DNA from: an uncultured Alphaproteobacteria bacterium
GTDB taxonomy: Bacteria > Pseudomonadota > Alphaproteobacteria > Caulobacterales > Caulobacteraceae
Direction of reading: 5' to 3'
Assembly: GCA_937920085.1 (NCBI GenBank)
Contig: CALETE010000063.1
Location: 1-25,169 of the forward strand
Length of the DNA: 25,169 nt
In this document: positions 14,012-21,442 of the stretch, piece by piece
Layout: each line of letters begins with the position of its first letter
Numbering within the stretch: position 1 is the first letter of the stretch
Notes under the pieces: generated by a model
Database searches by the model: none
The model's input: the letters and a program-made list of their open reading frames with translations, nothing else
What the model was told of the DNA's origin: nothing
Translations under genes and position numbers: made by a program

Positions 14012-14946
14012 GGCTTGACCTCTTTCTCAGCTGCCGCGGACTTCGCGACAAGTGCCTGGGGATTAGACTCTAATTCCCGAACCAGCCGATCCAAGGATTG
14101 TGCCGTAGACTGCAGGGAACTTACGGCTGCGGTGAGTTGCGGCAGGCCGTTGGCTGCAAACTCACTGGTTGGTCCGTCCAGTTTGCCCAGCACGCTCCTC
14201 AGGTCCTTAGCTGCGCTTTGTGCCTCAGTGGCGGCTTCAGCGACAGACCGCAAACTGCGTTTTCCGTCACCATCCACCAGAGACTGACTTGAAGCTGAAA
14301 GCGCCGTGATTTGCTGAGCTGCAGCGTCAATGTGTTGGAGCGCGACCTGCGCGTCGCCAATCATTTGCTTTTTGTTGGCGAGCTCTGCCGTTACCGTTTG
14401 TGTTTCGCCCAGAGCCTTGCCGAAGGTTTTGATATTTTGGTCGGAGAGGACACGATTGACGCGATCCAGAGCCTCAACCGTGCGGGCGAGGACGGTACCG
14501 CCGCCTTCCAGAAGGTCGGAAAGGGCGCTCCTGCGGGAAAGGATCAGCGGTATCTTACCAATAGGGGTCTCGTCCTTCAGCAGGGGCTGATTTGGCGACC
14601 CTGCTGAAATCTGAATGAAACTGACCCCTGTAATGCCCAGAGGTTCGATCGTCGCATAGGAGTCATTGCGAATGGGCACATCTGACCCGATCCGAATATG
14701 GGCGGTGACGTTTTTCGGGTTTGCCTTGGTCAATTCAATCTTGGTGATTTCTCCGACCTTGATGCCATTAAAACGGACCTCCCCACCCTGACTGAGGCCA
14801 TTGATCGGTCCGGGAAAATTGATGTCATAAAGGTCATAGTCGCGATTTAGGCTGACTCGTGCCAGCCAGATCGAGAAGATCACGACCCCAAAAAACAGAA
14901 GCAGGGTTGAGAGGCCAACGACGGCGTAGTTTGCGTCTTTTTCCAT
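14008..14946 (-). CDS. MCE (MlaD-family) lipid-binding protein of ABC transporter
   Basis: The 312-residue protein has one N-terminal membrane helix (YAVVGLSTLLLFFGVVIFSI, about residues 8-27) and one MCE domain (about 40-120: FPGPINGLSQGGEVRFNGIKVGEI, then YATIEPLGITGVSFIQI). A long alpha-helical, coiled-coil-like tail rich in Ala, Gln and Ser follows. MCE proteins form hexameric rings that bind lipids in the periplasm, anchored to the MlaE-type permease. The long tail is reminiscent of proteins that bridge the periplasm by a helical channel. The start ATG overlaps the ATPase stop by one base (TGATG). The product is longer than E. coli MlaD and is closer to single-MCE alphaproteobacterial versions. 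Confidence 0.92.
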   Translation of the reverse strand: MEKDANYAVVGLSTLLLFFGVVIFSIWLARVSLNRDYDLYDINFPGPINGLSQGGEVRFNGIKVGEITKIELTKANPKNVTAHIRIGSDVPIRNDSYATIEPLGITGVSFIQISAGSPNQPLLKDETPIGKIPLILSRRSALSDLLEGGGTVLARTVEALDRVNRVLSDQNIKTFGKALGETQTVTAELANKKQMIGDAQVALQHIDAAAQQITALSASSQSLVDGDGKRSLRSVAEAATEAQSAAKDLRSVLGKLDGPTSEFAANGLPQLTAAVSSLQSTAQSLDRLVRELESNPQALVAKSAAAEKEVKP

Positions 14947-15731
14947 CAGGCGAGCGTCCGGTGTTGGTGGCCCGCTGCACGACCGCGGGGACCCAGAAAA
15001 TAGTCTTTAATCCAGGGGTGGTTCGATTTTTCCAGCGTTTCCACAGGGGCTATGGCGACCACCTTCTTGTCTGCCAGGACGGCCACACGGTCCGTGATGG
15101 TGTACAGGCTGTCCAAGTCGTGGGTGATCATGAACACAGTCAAAGAAAGGCTACGGGACAGGTCAAGGATCATCTCATCGAAGGCTGCAGCGGCGATGGG
15201 GTCGAGACCTGCTGTAGGTTCGTCTAGGAAGAGAAGGTCTGGATCCAGCACTAAGGCCCTGGCCAAACCGACGCGCTTGCGCATACCTCCCGAGAGCTCA
15301 GAGGGCTTCTGGAGGGCGACGTCTGGGGCAAGGCCAACCAGCCCAATTCGCAGGTCTGCCAATTCATGAATGGTCGAACGCGGCAGGGTGGTGTGCTCGT
15401 AAAGGGGGGCCGCAACATTTTCCCGGACCGTGAGGTTAGAGAAGAGGGCACCTTGTTGAAAGAGGACCCCCCATCGCCGTTCGATATCGCTCCACCCCTT
15501 ACGGCTTGAAGTATGGATGTCCCGACCGAAGACCTTAACCTGGCCGCCGTCAGGGTTTTTCAACCCGATCACTGTGTTGAGAAGCACGGACTTGCCGGTT
15601 CCGGAGCCGCCGACCACCCCTAGAATTTCGCCGCGCTCAACGGTGAGGTTGAGGTGGTCATGGATGACATGGTCGCCAAACTGCGACACCAGATTTTTGA
15701 CTTCGATAACGGGATCAGACACCGCCGTCAC
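14946..15731 (-). CDS. MCE transporter ATP-binding protein (MlaF-like)
   Basis: The 261-residue ATPase has Walker A GGSGTGKSVLLN, a Q-loop (VLFQQGALF), the signature LSGGMRKRVGLARAL, Walker B LLFLDEPTAGLDP and the switch His in FMITHDLDSLY. The LSGGMRKR form of the signature is typical of the MlaF/Ttg2A group that powers lipid transport between the membranes. The C-terminal extension after VAPVETLEKSNHPWIKDYF is also MlaF-like; in E. coli that tail contacts the partner subunit. It begins with GTG, overlapping the permease stop as GTGA, which implies translational coupling with the upstream gene. Confidence 0.94.
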   Translation of the reverse strand: MTAVSDPVIEVKNLVSQFGDHVIHDHLNLTVERGEILGVVGGSGTGKSVLLNTVIGLKNPDGGQVKVFGRDIHTSSRKGWSDIERRWGVLFQQGALFSNLTVRENVAAPLYEHTTLPRSTIHELADLRIGLVGLAPDVALQKPSELSGGMRKRVGLARALVLDPDLLFLDEPTAGLDPIAAAAFDEMILDLSRSLSLTVFMITHDLDSLYTITDRVAVLADKKVVAIAPVETLEKSNHPWIKDYFLGPRGRAAGHQHRTLA

Positions 15732-16843
15732 AGGTCCATCTCCATGTAGAGCAGGGCGAACATGGCGTCGATCATGATGATGGCGAAGGTAGAATGGACC
15801 ACAGCCGCCGTCACCCGGCGTCCGAGGGACTCAACATCGCCGCCGACCTCAAGGCCCTGTCGGCATCCAATGCCTGCAATGACCGCAGCCATGACAGGGG
15901 CCTTGGACATACCAATCCAGAAGTGAGTGGCTCCGACATTGTCGAGTATGCGTTCCAGAAAAAAGGCAGGTCCAATTCCCAGGACGATCCAAGTGATCAG
16001 CAAACCGCCGAACAGTCCGGCGAGGGTGGCGACGAAGGTCAGGAGGGGCACTGTTAACAAAAGGGCGGCAAACCTGGGAAAGACCAGGGCTTCGAAGGGA
16101 TCAATACCCAGGACCCGCATGGCGTCGATTTCCTGGTTCATTTTCATTGAGCCGATCTCAGCGGCAAAGGCTGACGCAGATCGCCCCGCGAGAAGAATGG
16201 CTGCGATCACGATGTTGAATTCTCGCAGGACTGCAATGCCGATGAGATCGACCGAAAACACTTCGGCACCAAATCGGCGGAGGGTGTTGACCCCCAGCAA
16301 TCCGACCACAGCACCAATGAAAAAGGAGGTTGTCGCGACGATCGGTACGGCGTCGAGTCCTGCGCGTTCCGCCAAAGAAAAACACGCTGCCCACCGGACT
16401 TTTTGGGGGCGAACCACGACCCGTCCCAGGACGACCAGGAGGTGTCCGACAAAGACCATAGTGTCGATGAATTCCCGACGGAGCTCAATGACGCCACGAC
16501 CAATACGAATGGTCATCTCGTGGAAGCCGCGGGGTGGGCTATTTTCCTTTAAGCGCGACTCTGCAGCCTTGGAGACGAGTCCAAGGAGGCGAAGAACTTC
16601 TGGCCGTCCTGTGGTTCTGGAAAGGTCCAGGTTTCGATCCGCCGCCCGCAGGAGCAAGTAGGCCCCTGTGGTGTCCATGCGGTCGATTTCGGTCAGGTCG
16701 AAGCTAAAGACACCAAGTCCTGTAATGCCCTGTTTAAGGTCACGCACTGCTTGATCAACGCCCATGCCCGACCACGCCCCGGTCAAGGCGACGATCGCTC
16801 CATCTGGGGACTGGCTAATACGGAATTTAGCGGGTTGGTCCAT
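15728..16843 (-). CDS. MCE transporter permease with N-terminal STAS domain (MlaB-MlaE fusion)
   Basis: The first 100 or so of 371 residues form a STAS-like domain (TGAWSGMGVDQAVRDL, FSFDLTEIDRMDTTGAYLLL), equivalent to the separate MlaB subunit of E. coli. The rest is an MlaE permease. An amphipathic helix leads to several membrane segments (AVVGLLGVNTLRR, FNIVIAAILLAGRSASAFAA) and the conserved EIGSMKMNQEIDAMRVLGIDP loop that meets the ATPase, ending in FAIIMIDAMFALLYMEMDL. Such fusions are common in alphaproteobacteria. It is the first gene of the operon permease-ATPase-MCE-lipoprotein, with every junction overlapping. The expected role is phospholipid movement between inner and outer membrane; direction is not deducible. 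Confidence 0.93.
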   Translation of the reverse strand: MDQPAKFRISQSPDGAIVALTGAWSGMGVDQAVRDLKQGITGLGVFSFDLTEIDRMDTTGAYLLLRAADRNLDLSRTTGRPEVLRLLGLVSKAAESRLKENSPPRGFHEMTIRIGRGVIELRREFIDTMVFVGHLLVVLGRVVVRPQKVRWAACFSLAERAGLDAVPIVATTSFFIGAVVGLLGVNTLRRFGAEVFSVDLIGIAVLREFNIVIAAILLAGRSASAFAAEIGSMKMNQEIDAMRVLGIDPFEALVFPRFAALLLTVPLLTFVATLAGLFGGLLITWIVLGIGPAFFLERILDNVGATHFWIGMSKAPVMAAVIAGIGCRQGLEVGGDVESLGRRVTAAVVHSTFAIIMIDAMFALLYMEMDL

Positions 16844-17017
16844 CAGCTCGCAGGGTTAGCGAAGAATGCGCTGGCAGGGTGTTGTCCAGCCGGTTTCAGA
16901 TCAAACAAGATGTACAGTGTTCCTCAGTTCCGCCAAAGGCGAAACAAGGTGATACACGCCAAATGCGGTCAATTGCCCAGGCTGGCGTCAAATCAGTTTA
17001 CCCGGCAATCTCTCTGC

Positions 17018-17536
17018 ATGACCTTTGCGATTGTCATATTTGGTTGCGCCGTGCGCGCCGACGGCACGCCCAGCCCCAGCCTTAATCGGCGAATTCTCTA
17101 TGGCCTCTCCGCAGCCATGGGTGACCCGGAGGCCCCTGTCTTCTGTTCAGGCGGACCAACCGGCAAGGGCTATTCCGAAGCCTCGGTGATCGCGACAATC
17201 CTTGCCAACCGCGGCATTGCCCCTGAACGCCTGATTTTAGATGAGGAAAGCCGCGACACCCTGCAGAACGTGGTGGCTGCTGCAAGGTTCATTCTTTTGC
17301 AAAACCTGGAGGGAGCCTGCCTCTGTACGGATCCTTATCACGCGCCGCGTGTGAGGATGTTATTCACAGGACTGGGCGTTTCTTCGACAAACGGGCCCAT
17401 GGTGCGCGGACGAGGCGCAATACCCATGTGGCTTTGGCTTTTTATGAGGGCGCGGGAAGTTATAGCCTACGGCTATGATTTTCTGATTATCAAACTCCGT
17501 GGCCGGGAGCTTCGTAAGGTGATTGCTTCTGGGTAG
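17018..17536 (+). CDS. DUF218 / YdcF-SanA-ElyC family protein
   Basis: The 172-residue product is a DUF218 domain: FAIVIFGCAVRADGTPSPSL at the N-terminus, FCSGGPTGKGYSEASVI, then RLILDEESRDTLQNVVAAARF, and CTDPYHAPRVRMLF. These are the conserved GAA/GG/E-S-T-EN/Y-H positions of the family, whose members (SanA, ElyC, YdcF) affect the envelope but have no settled reaction. ATG 17018 is chosen because the domain begins there. The frame runs upstream to 16751, with possible starts near 16910 or 16950, but those residues match nothing and form no membrane helix. The C-terminus (MWLWLFMRAREVIAYGYDFLI) is hydrophobic and amphipathic. It precedes the carrier protein gene by about 90 bases. Confidence 0.78.
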   Translation: MTFAIVIFGCAVRADGTPSPSLNRRILYGLSAAMGDPEAPVFCSGGPTGKGYSEASVIATILANRGIAPERLILDEESRDTLQNVVAAARFILLQNLEGACLCTDPYHAPRVRMLFTGLGVSSTNGPMVRGRGAIPMWLWLFMRAREVIAYGYDFLIIKLRGRELRKVIASG

Positions 17537-17627
17537 GCGCGCGAATGTATAATTTCCCGATTACCGAGTTCCGCCGTCCGCAGTGTACGATCCCTCTTCA
17601 CCTCGAACGCGAGCCAGCAGGTTTCTA

Positions 17628-17885
17628 ATGGGCACGGCAATGATGGAAAACATCCGAGATATTGTCGCCCAGTATGGGGGGGTGTCCATAGATGTCGCAA
17701 GCCTGGACGAAGCCGCTGACCTCTACGCTGCTGGCATGACCTCTTTTGCGTCCGTGAATTTGATGTTGGGCCTTGAAGAGGCTTTTTCCATAGAGTTTCC
17801 AGACGTAATGCTGACGCGTAAGACATTTGGGTCCTTGGCTGCCATCGCTGAAGCCGTCGCCAAGCTCAGCGGCAAGACAGCCTGA
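17628..17885 (+). CDS. Aminoacyl carrier protein (ACP-like)
   Basis: This 85-residue protein is a small phosphopantetheine carrier. The four-helix ACP pattern is visible. The attachment Ser is residue 39 in AGMTSFASVNLMLGLEEAF, followed by the acidic helix-III region (SIEFPDVMLTRKTF). The usual Asp before the serine of fatty-acid ACP (DSL) is replaced by Thr. That fits carrier proteins dedicated to amino acid:[carrier protein] ligases, which I recall having TS or SS here. ATG 17628 is chosen; GTG 17583 would add 15 residues. Its stop lies 4 bases before the ligase gene, so the two are co-translated. It is probably not a fatty-acid synthesis ACP. Confidence 0.87.
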   Translation: MGTAMMENIRDIVAQYGGVSIDVASLDEAADLYAAGMTSFASVNLMLGLEEAFSIEFPDVMLTRKTFGSLAAIAEAVAKLSGKTA

Positions 17886-17889
17886 TCGG

Positions 17890-18798
17890 ATGCGCAATCA
17901 GCCAAGCTTCCTTCAGACCTTGTTCGATCAAGGTTACCTTATCCCTTCAGGTGTGCCCGGATTGTTTGGGCGGGGTGAGGCCTATGAGGCGATCATCTCA
18001 GCGTTTGATGGCCTGATCTCTCGCGTCGTTAAAGGCGATGGGGCTGAGAAGATCTCCTTTCCGCCGGGAATGAGCCGGGTCCAGCTCGAAAAAAGTGGCT
18101 ATCTCAAGAGCTTTCCTCAGCTGGCTGGCTCGGTTCACAGCTTTTGCGGCACTGACCACGACCACTCCGAGCTGCTTCGCGAGCTAGACCAAGGCGGCGA
18201 TTGGACCCGTGGGTTGGCTTGTACCGAAGTCGCACTTACCCCCGCCACTTGTTATCCGGTCTATCCCATTATGGCCGCGCGGGGCCCTCTGCCCTCTGGG
18301 GGGCGGGTTTTTGACCTGCAATCCTACTGTTTCCGTCACGAACCATCAGAAGATCCCGCGCGGATGCAGATGTTCCGTATTCGCGAATTTGTCCGGGCGG
18401 GAACCCAGAAGGAGGTCCTAGATTTTCGGACGGCTTGGTTGCAACGTGGCCGGGATCTGATCACGTCCATTGGTCTTCCCCTCGATATCGACCTGGCGAA
18501 TGATCCTTTTTTCGGCCGTGGCGGGCGTCTCATGCGTGCCGGGCAAAGGGAGAAAGAGCTCAAGTTCGAGCTGCTTGTGCACATCGCCAATCCAGCTGGG
18601 CCGACGGCCATAATGAGCTTTAATTACCATCAGGCGTATTTTGGCGAGACCTGGGGCATTCGCAGAGACGACGGCGAGGTTGCAGAGACCGCTTGCACGG
18701 GATTTGGCATGGACCGCGTCGCCTTGGCTCTGCTCAGACATCACGGCCTTGATCTTGCTGCCTGGCCCGAGCCCGTGCGCAAGACGCTGGGGCTCTAA
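17890..18798 (+). CDS. Amino acid--[acyl-carrier-protein] ligase (SerRS-like)
   Basis: The 302-residue protein is a stand-alone class II synthetase core related to methanogen-type seryl-tRNA synthetase but without a tRNA-binding domain. Motif 2 is CFRHEPSEDPARMQMFRIRE (residues 147-166) and motif 3 is GFGMDRVALALL (271-282). Likely zinc ligands are Cys121 (TPATCYPVYP), Glu166 and Cys269 (ETACTG). These keep the spacing of Cys131, Glu176 and Cys279 that I recall for the Bradyrhizobium enzyme, offset by ten. The family activates Gly or Ala with ATP and transfers it to the phosphopantetheine arm of a cognate carrier, here the adjacent gene. What uses the aminoacylated carrier is not established. 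A true SerRS is ruled out by length and the missing tRNA arm. Confidence 0.9.
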   Translation: MRNQPSFLQTLFDQGYLIPSGVPGLFGRGEAYEAIISAFDGLISRVVKGDGAEKISFPPGMSRVQLEKSGYLKSFPQLAGSVHSFCGTDHDHSELLRELDQGGDWTRGLACTEVALTPATCYPVYPIMAARGPLPSGGRVFDLQSYCFRHEPSEDPARMQMFRIREFVRAGTQKEVLDFRTAWLQRGRDLITSIGLPLDIDLANDPFFGRGGRLMRAGQREKELKFELLVHIANPAGPTAIMSFNYHQAYFGETWGIRRDDGEVAETACTGFGMDRVALALLRHHGLDLAAWPEPVRKTLGL

Positions 18799-18880
18799 CC
18801 TCTGTTTATGAGTTTGAGTTTTGGCTTTCTATGCTTCATTTCGGCGGGAAAAGATAAACTTATTCAGACCATTGGCGGTC

Positions 18881-18896
18881 AAATCTTATAGATTTT
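18881..18896. terminator. AT-rich hairpin at the convergent ligase/ribokinase junction
   Basis: AAATCT, a 3-base loop and AGATTT pair at 18881-18895, over the ribokinase stop codon. GACC/GGTC form a second small stem just upstream (18867-18880). The whole 18799-18890 gap is AT-rich against its surroundings, which suits termination of two converging transcripts. Confidence 0.4.
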
Positions 18897-19743
18897 GACT
18901 TGCTAGCTGATCCTCGACCTCGTGTCTAAAGGGCATGGAGGTCTGAGCCCCAGGACGCGTCGTAGCCAGGGCTGCAGCGGTACTCGCAAAGGCTAGAGCT
19001 TGGTCTAAGGGCTGTTCCTCTAGAATGGCGAGGCATAGGGCGGCAAAGAAGCAGTCTCCGGCTCCGGTCGTATCGACGACGGCGACGACGGGTGGCACAG
19101 CCCGGGCCACTTCTATCCCTTGCCGGTAAACCACGACGCCTCTGGCACCCAAGGTAACTGCCACAAGGCCTCGGCATTTATGGAGTTTTTCGCCGTAGAA
19201 GTCTGCCTCGCCTTCGTTGACGACCAAAAGATCTGGTCGGGTCAGAAGACTGTCTGGGACGGGTAGGGAAGGGGCGAGGTTTATGGCAACAAAGCCCTTA
19301 GCGGCGCTCACAGCCTTCGCGACCGTGTCTATCGGTAGTTCCAACTGACACAGGAGGGCAATGTCACCGAGGTCAGGAAGGTCGGTCAGGCCCAAATTCG
19401 CGCCGGATGCGACGATGATCTGGTTCTCGCCCTCTGGAGAGACGGCAATGAGGGCGACCCCAGTTGGCAGTTGCGGGTCAACCGAGCACCGGCTGAGATC
19501 CACACCTTCGGTTCGCAGCAGTCCTAGGGCTTCATCGGCAAAGGGGTCATGACCAACCCTTCCAATCAGCCGGACGTTTGCCCCCAGCCTACGAGCGGCC
19601 AGGGCTTGATTGGCGCCCTTACCTCCGGGGTATCGGGCAAGGCTCGCACCGGTAACAGTTTCTCCGGCCATGGGCAGCGGGGCACCCGACGCCACGAGGT
19701 CAAGGTTGATTGAGCCCAGCACCTGCAAGGCAACTGGGGTCAT
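18886..19743 (-). CDS. rbsK: Ribokinase
   Basis: PfkB-family sugar kinase that phosphorylates D-ribose to ribose 5-phosphate. The 285-residue product has the substrate-side motif GSINLDLVASG, the first PfkB signature RYPGGKGANQALAARRLGA, and the second signature DTTGAGDCFFAAL with the catalytic Asp in the GAGD loop. LVVNEGEADFYG and VTLGARGVVVY are typical of ribokinase. ATG 19743 overlaps the nucleoside hydrolase stop (ATGA), so both are made from one message. That coupling supports ribose released from nucleosides as the substrate; related members phosphorylate deoxyribose or nucleosides, which remain possible. Confidence 0.92.
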   Translation of the reverse strand: MTPVALQVLGSINLDLVASGAPLPMAGETVTGASLARYPGGKGANQALAARRLGANVRLIGRVGHDPFADEALGLLRTEGVDLSRCSVDPQLPTGVALIAVSPEGENQIIVASGANLGLTDLPDLGDIALLCQLELPIDTVAKAVSAAKGFVAINLAPSLPVPDSLLTRPDLLVVNEGEADFYGEKLHKCRGLVAVTLGARGVVVYRQGIEVARAVPPVVAVVDTTGAGDCFFAALCLAILEEQPLDQALAFASTAAALATTRPGAQTSMPFRHEVEDQLASQNL

Positions 19744-20678
19744 CGGCTGAGGCAGTCAGTCAGGAGGGCGAAAATCCCATCGGCGTCGGCTTTGACGGCC
19801 CATTGGATATGCGGTGGTGGCCCGTCTCTCAGTCGGAATTCCACCGCAGTGTGCCCCGATGTCAGGGGGGAGGCGGTCTCGACCTCCATGCGACAGGGCC
19901 GAAGGGTAAAGAGATGCGGTGCCAGCAGATAGGCAATGGGGCAAAGGTCATGCTGCGGGGCGTCGCCGCCGCTGGCTATGGCCCTTTCCGTTCGATCCAT
20001 GAAGTTGAAGAGGTTCAGGCTGGCGTCTGATACGGGCCCGCCAATCGCGCCGATCGCATCAATATGACGGGCGTTGGCGCGGACCTGATGGGTGACATCC
20101 AAGCCCATCATCACCAGGGGTGCGCCAGACGTCGCCACAAGCTGTGCGGCGTGGGGGTCTGCGTAGATATTATATTCTGCAGAGGCTGTGATGTTGCCGC
20201 CCTCTGAGCGGGCACCTCCCATGGCGGCGATACCGGCCAGTTTCCCGACGATGCGGGGCTCTTTGACCATGGCCATTGCCAGATTGGTCATTGGACCCGT
20301 CACCGCCACAGTCACTGTGCCGTCCGGGCGAGACATAATGGCGTCGATGATGAAGTCGACACCATGCCGTGCGTCGACACCTTTCCTAGGATCGAAGATG
20401 GGCAGGTCCCCTAAACCGGACTGACCGTGGAAATGTCCGGCATCAATGGGCGCGCGAACCATGGGCCGTTCGCATCCTGCCGCGACAGGCACATCTTCAC
20501 GGCCTGCAATTTCCCGAAGAATACAGGCATTACGGGCGGTCAGGGCCGCTGCGACATTGCCAGCGACCGTTGTTACGCCAAGGAGATCAACTTCATCCTG
20601 CGCCGCGAAGGCCAGGAAGAGGGCAATGGCGTCATCGACGCCCGGATCACAGTCGAAAATAAGGGATGTTTTGCTCAT
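19740..20678 (-). CDS. Inosine-uridine preferring nucleoside hydrolase family protein
   Basis: This enzyme cleaves the N-glycosidic bond of ribonucleosides to a free base and ribose. The 312-residue product has the calcium-binding signature FDCDPGVDDAIALFLAF near the N-terminus. TTVAGNVAAALTARNA, the mid-protein VAVTGPMTNLAMAM, AEYNIYADPHAAQLV and late HDLCPIAYLLAP follow, all family positions around the ribose and Ca2+. ATG 20678 is chosen because the next residues start the first beta strand; the frame to 20777 adds 33 residues not seen in the family. It heads a two-gene operon with ribokinase. No signal peptide is present, so it acts in the cytosol. Base preference cannot be read. Confidence 0.92.
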   Translation of the reverse strand: MSKTSLIFDCDPGVDDAIALFLAFAAQDEVDLLGVTTVAGNVAAALTARNACILREIAGREDVPVAAGCERPMVRAPIDAGHFHGQSGLGDLPIFDPRKGVDARHGVDFIIDAIMSRPDGTVTVAVTGPMTNLAMAMVKEPRIVGKLAGIAAMGGARSEGGNITASAEYNIYADPHAAQLVATSGAPLVMMGLDVTHQVRANARHIDAIGAIGGPVSDASLNLFNFMDRTERAIASGGDAPQHDLCPIAYLLAPHLFTLRPCRMEVETASPLTSGHTAVEFRLRDGPPPHIQWAVKADADGIFALLTDCLSR

Positions 20679-20761
20679 AGGTTGAGTTTCCCTGATTTCG
20701 GCCATCGGCGGCAAGAGGGGGCTCGCTTTTAGATAAAAGTTCTGCTTTTGTTCCGGGCGAA

Positions 20762-21352
20762 ATGCCGACTCCTCCATCCTCTTCGCCGCCCCTGGGGTGG
20801 CGGGTCTTTAATGACCAACTGGTCCCCGACTTGACCGTGGGGGGCTATCTGGCACGAGGCCAAAGCGTTAGCGGCGCTTGCGATCAGCGTGACTGTCGGC
20901 GACGGTTCTGGATCGACTTCGACAATTTGATCCGTCGCGGCTATGCGCCCTTTCCCGTAAAGGAACTGAAGGCCCTGTTGCTCTGCCGTAAGCCAGGGGG
21001 CTGCGCCATGGGGTTTAAGGATAGCCCGGACGGGTCTGGCCTGCCGTTAAAGGTCCTTAGCCGCTTTGCTGAGGTCAGGATAAGGCTCCGCTGCACGGGG
21101 TGCCGCTGGGAAAAGTCGATCACGCCAGACCAAGCATCTGCCCAGCTCAAAGCTACGGGTACAGGCGGCGGCGATACCCTCCACACCGATCTCTTGGCAA
21201 AGCTGTCGAAACCCTGCGCCAAGTGCCGGCAAACCGCCTGGGCCTGCGAGGTGATCTGGCCGCAGACCCAACCCAGCTGGCAGGGCAAGACCCGCACTGG
21301 GCCGCCCTTGCCCCATGAAAAGCCCGGCCATGATCGGCGCGGATCGGGCTAG
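20762..21352 (+). CDS. Unrecognised protein with two four-cysteine modules (putative zinc ribbons)
   Basis: I do not recognise a named family. The 196-residue product has Cys40-x4-Cys45 and, 30 residues on, Cys75-x5-Cys81; then Cys111-x2-Cys114 and Cys152-x2-Cys155, with a further Cys162. Each set looks like a two-knuckle zinc site separated by a helical insert: RRFWIDFDNLIRRGYAPFPV in the first and SITPDQASAQLK in the second. This suggests an internal duplication. The C-terminal 30 residues are Pro/Gly-rich and basic, probably disordered. There is no signal peptide or membrane segment. It is divergent from the nucleoside hydrolase gene and its ATG has no clear ribosome binding site, so it may be translated from a short leader. 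DNA/RNA binding is a guess. Confidence 0.72.
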   Translation: MPTPPSSSPPLGWRVFNDQLVPDLTVGGYLARGQSVSGACDQRDCRRRFWIDFDNLIRRGYAPFPVKELKALLLCRKPGGCAMGFKDSPDGSGLPLKVLSRFAEVRIRLRCTGCRWEKSITPDQASAQLKATGTGGGDTLHTDLLAKLSKPCAKCRQTAWACEVIWPQTQPSWQGKTRTGPPLPHEKPGHDRRGSG

Positions 21353-21442
21353 GGGAGAGAATTCCGGGCGGGTATTCAAAAAAAACATTCGCCAAAGGGC
21401 TGTGCGATCGATTTATGACGCCGCGACTGCAAGGACTTCCCC

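Noticed and set aside
16751..17017. N-terminal extension of the DUF218 protein
   Set aside because: The upstream residues are basic and unordered, overlap the divergent permease gene and form no signal peptide; the domain begins at ATG 17018.
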